In this document: in pieces, positions 63,744 to 64,000 of the stretch
Numbering within the stretch: the first letter of the stretch is position 1
Layout: the number at the start of each line of letters is the position of its first letter
Assembly: GCF_039993895.1 (NCBI RefSeq)
Contig: NZ_CP121194.1
Location: forward strand, 3,286,001 to 3,350,000
Source: Edaphobacter paludis
GTDB lineage: Bacteria; Acidobacteriota; Terriglobia; Terriglobales; Acidobacteriaceae
Direction: 5' to 3'
Length of the DNA: 64,000 nt
Notes under the pieces: model-generated
The model's database searches: none
Seen by the model: only the letters and a program-made list of their open reading frames with translations
What the model was told of the DNA's origin: nothing
Made by a program: the position numbers and the translations under genes

Positions 63744-64000
63744 TTTTTCCAATTTAGACTTTCAAAAATGGGTTGAATGGCTACCTGTAGGCAGACTTGA
63801 CACTTACGGCGTCTACAGAAAAGTTCGAACACATCGATCTGAGCCGTTTAGCTTTTTCAGTGGATTCCTGCGAAAGTACAGTAAATAAACCTTATTCGCG
63901 ACTTCGAAGACTTGCTGGTCGTCCAGTGCGCTCTCGGTGCGGGTGAGACCTCCGCAGAAGTCGTTGAATCAAAACGTGTCGGCGCATAAAAAACTCCTAT
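63744..64000. other. Right-end region without a supported gene
   Basis: No complete gene is visible. At the very end, the minus strand has ATG at 63987 with AGGAG 7 bases upstream, opening a 31-residue frame (63892-63987), and the plus strand has a short protein-like frame (RDFEDLLVVQCALGAG) ending near 63990. Both are too weak to call. Confidence 0.4.

Noticed and set aside
63892..63987. 31-residue minus-strand frame with AGGAG upstream
   Set aside because: Too short to support, with a competing protein-like frame on the other strand; the window ends before context can decide.

Overview
The window looks like chromosomal DNA from a Gram-negative bacterium of the phylum Acidobacteriota, most likely the Terriglobia/Acidobacteriaceae group. 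The evidence is a TonB-dependent receptor with an N-terminal carboxypeptidase-regulatory-like domain, KdsA (Kdo synthesis, hence LPS), a split glycine decarboxylase (GcvPA/GcvPB), several secreted proteins of acidobacterial style, and dense GC-rich coding on both strands. No complete mobile element, CRISPR array or prophage is visible. The taxonomic call is inference from gene content.

Layout. 0-5.7 kb: the end of an EamA permease, a class III-type PPK2 polyphosphate kinase, TatA, an outer-membrane barrel, GlgC and three small unknown proteins. 5.75-12.6 kb: a rightward metabolic cluster of methylmalonyl-CoA mutase large subunit followed by gcvT, a muconolactone-isomerase-like gene, gcvH, gcvPA, a small unknown gene and gcvPB. 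12.8-20.6 kb: mostly leftward genes (DUF2911, DUF2237, RocD, an alkaline-phosphatase-superfamily enzyme, a YbiT-like ABC-F protein, a VIT-family protein, a DEAD-box helicase), plus tRNA-Arg(CCG). 20.9-25.7 kb: a surface polysaccharide cluster (GT2, flippase, GT9, GT2). 25.8-36.4 kb: MsrA, RluB, ScpB, then a rightward islet (macro domain, a decayed PEP-CTERM gene, a Na+/H+ antiporter, a secreted protein) that separates scpB from scpA-trpS, then an M50 protease, a hexapeptide acyltransferase and a SIMPL protein.

36.5-43.5 kb: two small genes, then a tightly overlapping emo-etfB-etfA operon (membrane Fe-S ETF:quinone oxidoreductase plus its flavoprotein), MoaA, and a GAF-GGDEF diguanylate cyclase with a degenerate I-site. 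43.6-52.4 kb: envelope genes. These are a DUF2946-like Cys/His protein with a TonB receptor, an EamA permease, a marC pseudogene with an internal deletion, a TlpA-type thioredoxin, and a divergent pair of paralogous outer-membrane proteins. 52.5-64 kb: CysS, TsaD, CCA-adding enzyme, a 56-residue tail-anchored protein with a strong ribosome binding site, a secreted OmpA-like protein behind a near-perfect sigma-54 promoter, KdsA, the cysDNH sulfate assimilation operon and tRNA-Pro(CGG).

How the genes work together. The mutase, the glycine cleavage system and the EMO-ETF module fit the breakdown of amino acids and of odd- or branched-chain acyl units, with acyl-CoA dehydrogenase electrons passed to membrane quinone. 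cysD, cysN and cysH activate sulfate and reduce APS directly: CysH has the Fe-S cysteines of APS reductases, and CysN carries a C-terminal region that looks like an APS kinase that lost its P-loop. Decay is visible at two loci (marC and the PEP-CTERM remnant). I found no obviously new multi-gene defence or mobile system. The most interesting items are the sigma-54-driven OmpA-like protein lacking its peptidoglycan-binding residues, the CysN tail, the unusual tails and insert in ScpA/ScpB, the divergent outer-membrane paralogs, the small proteins embedded in the gcv operon and the structured cysD leader.
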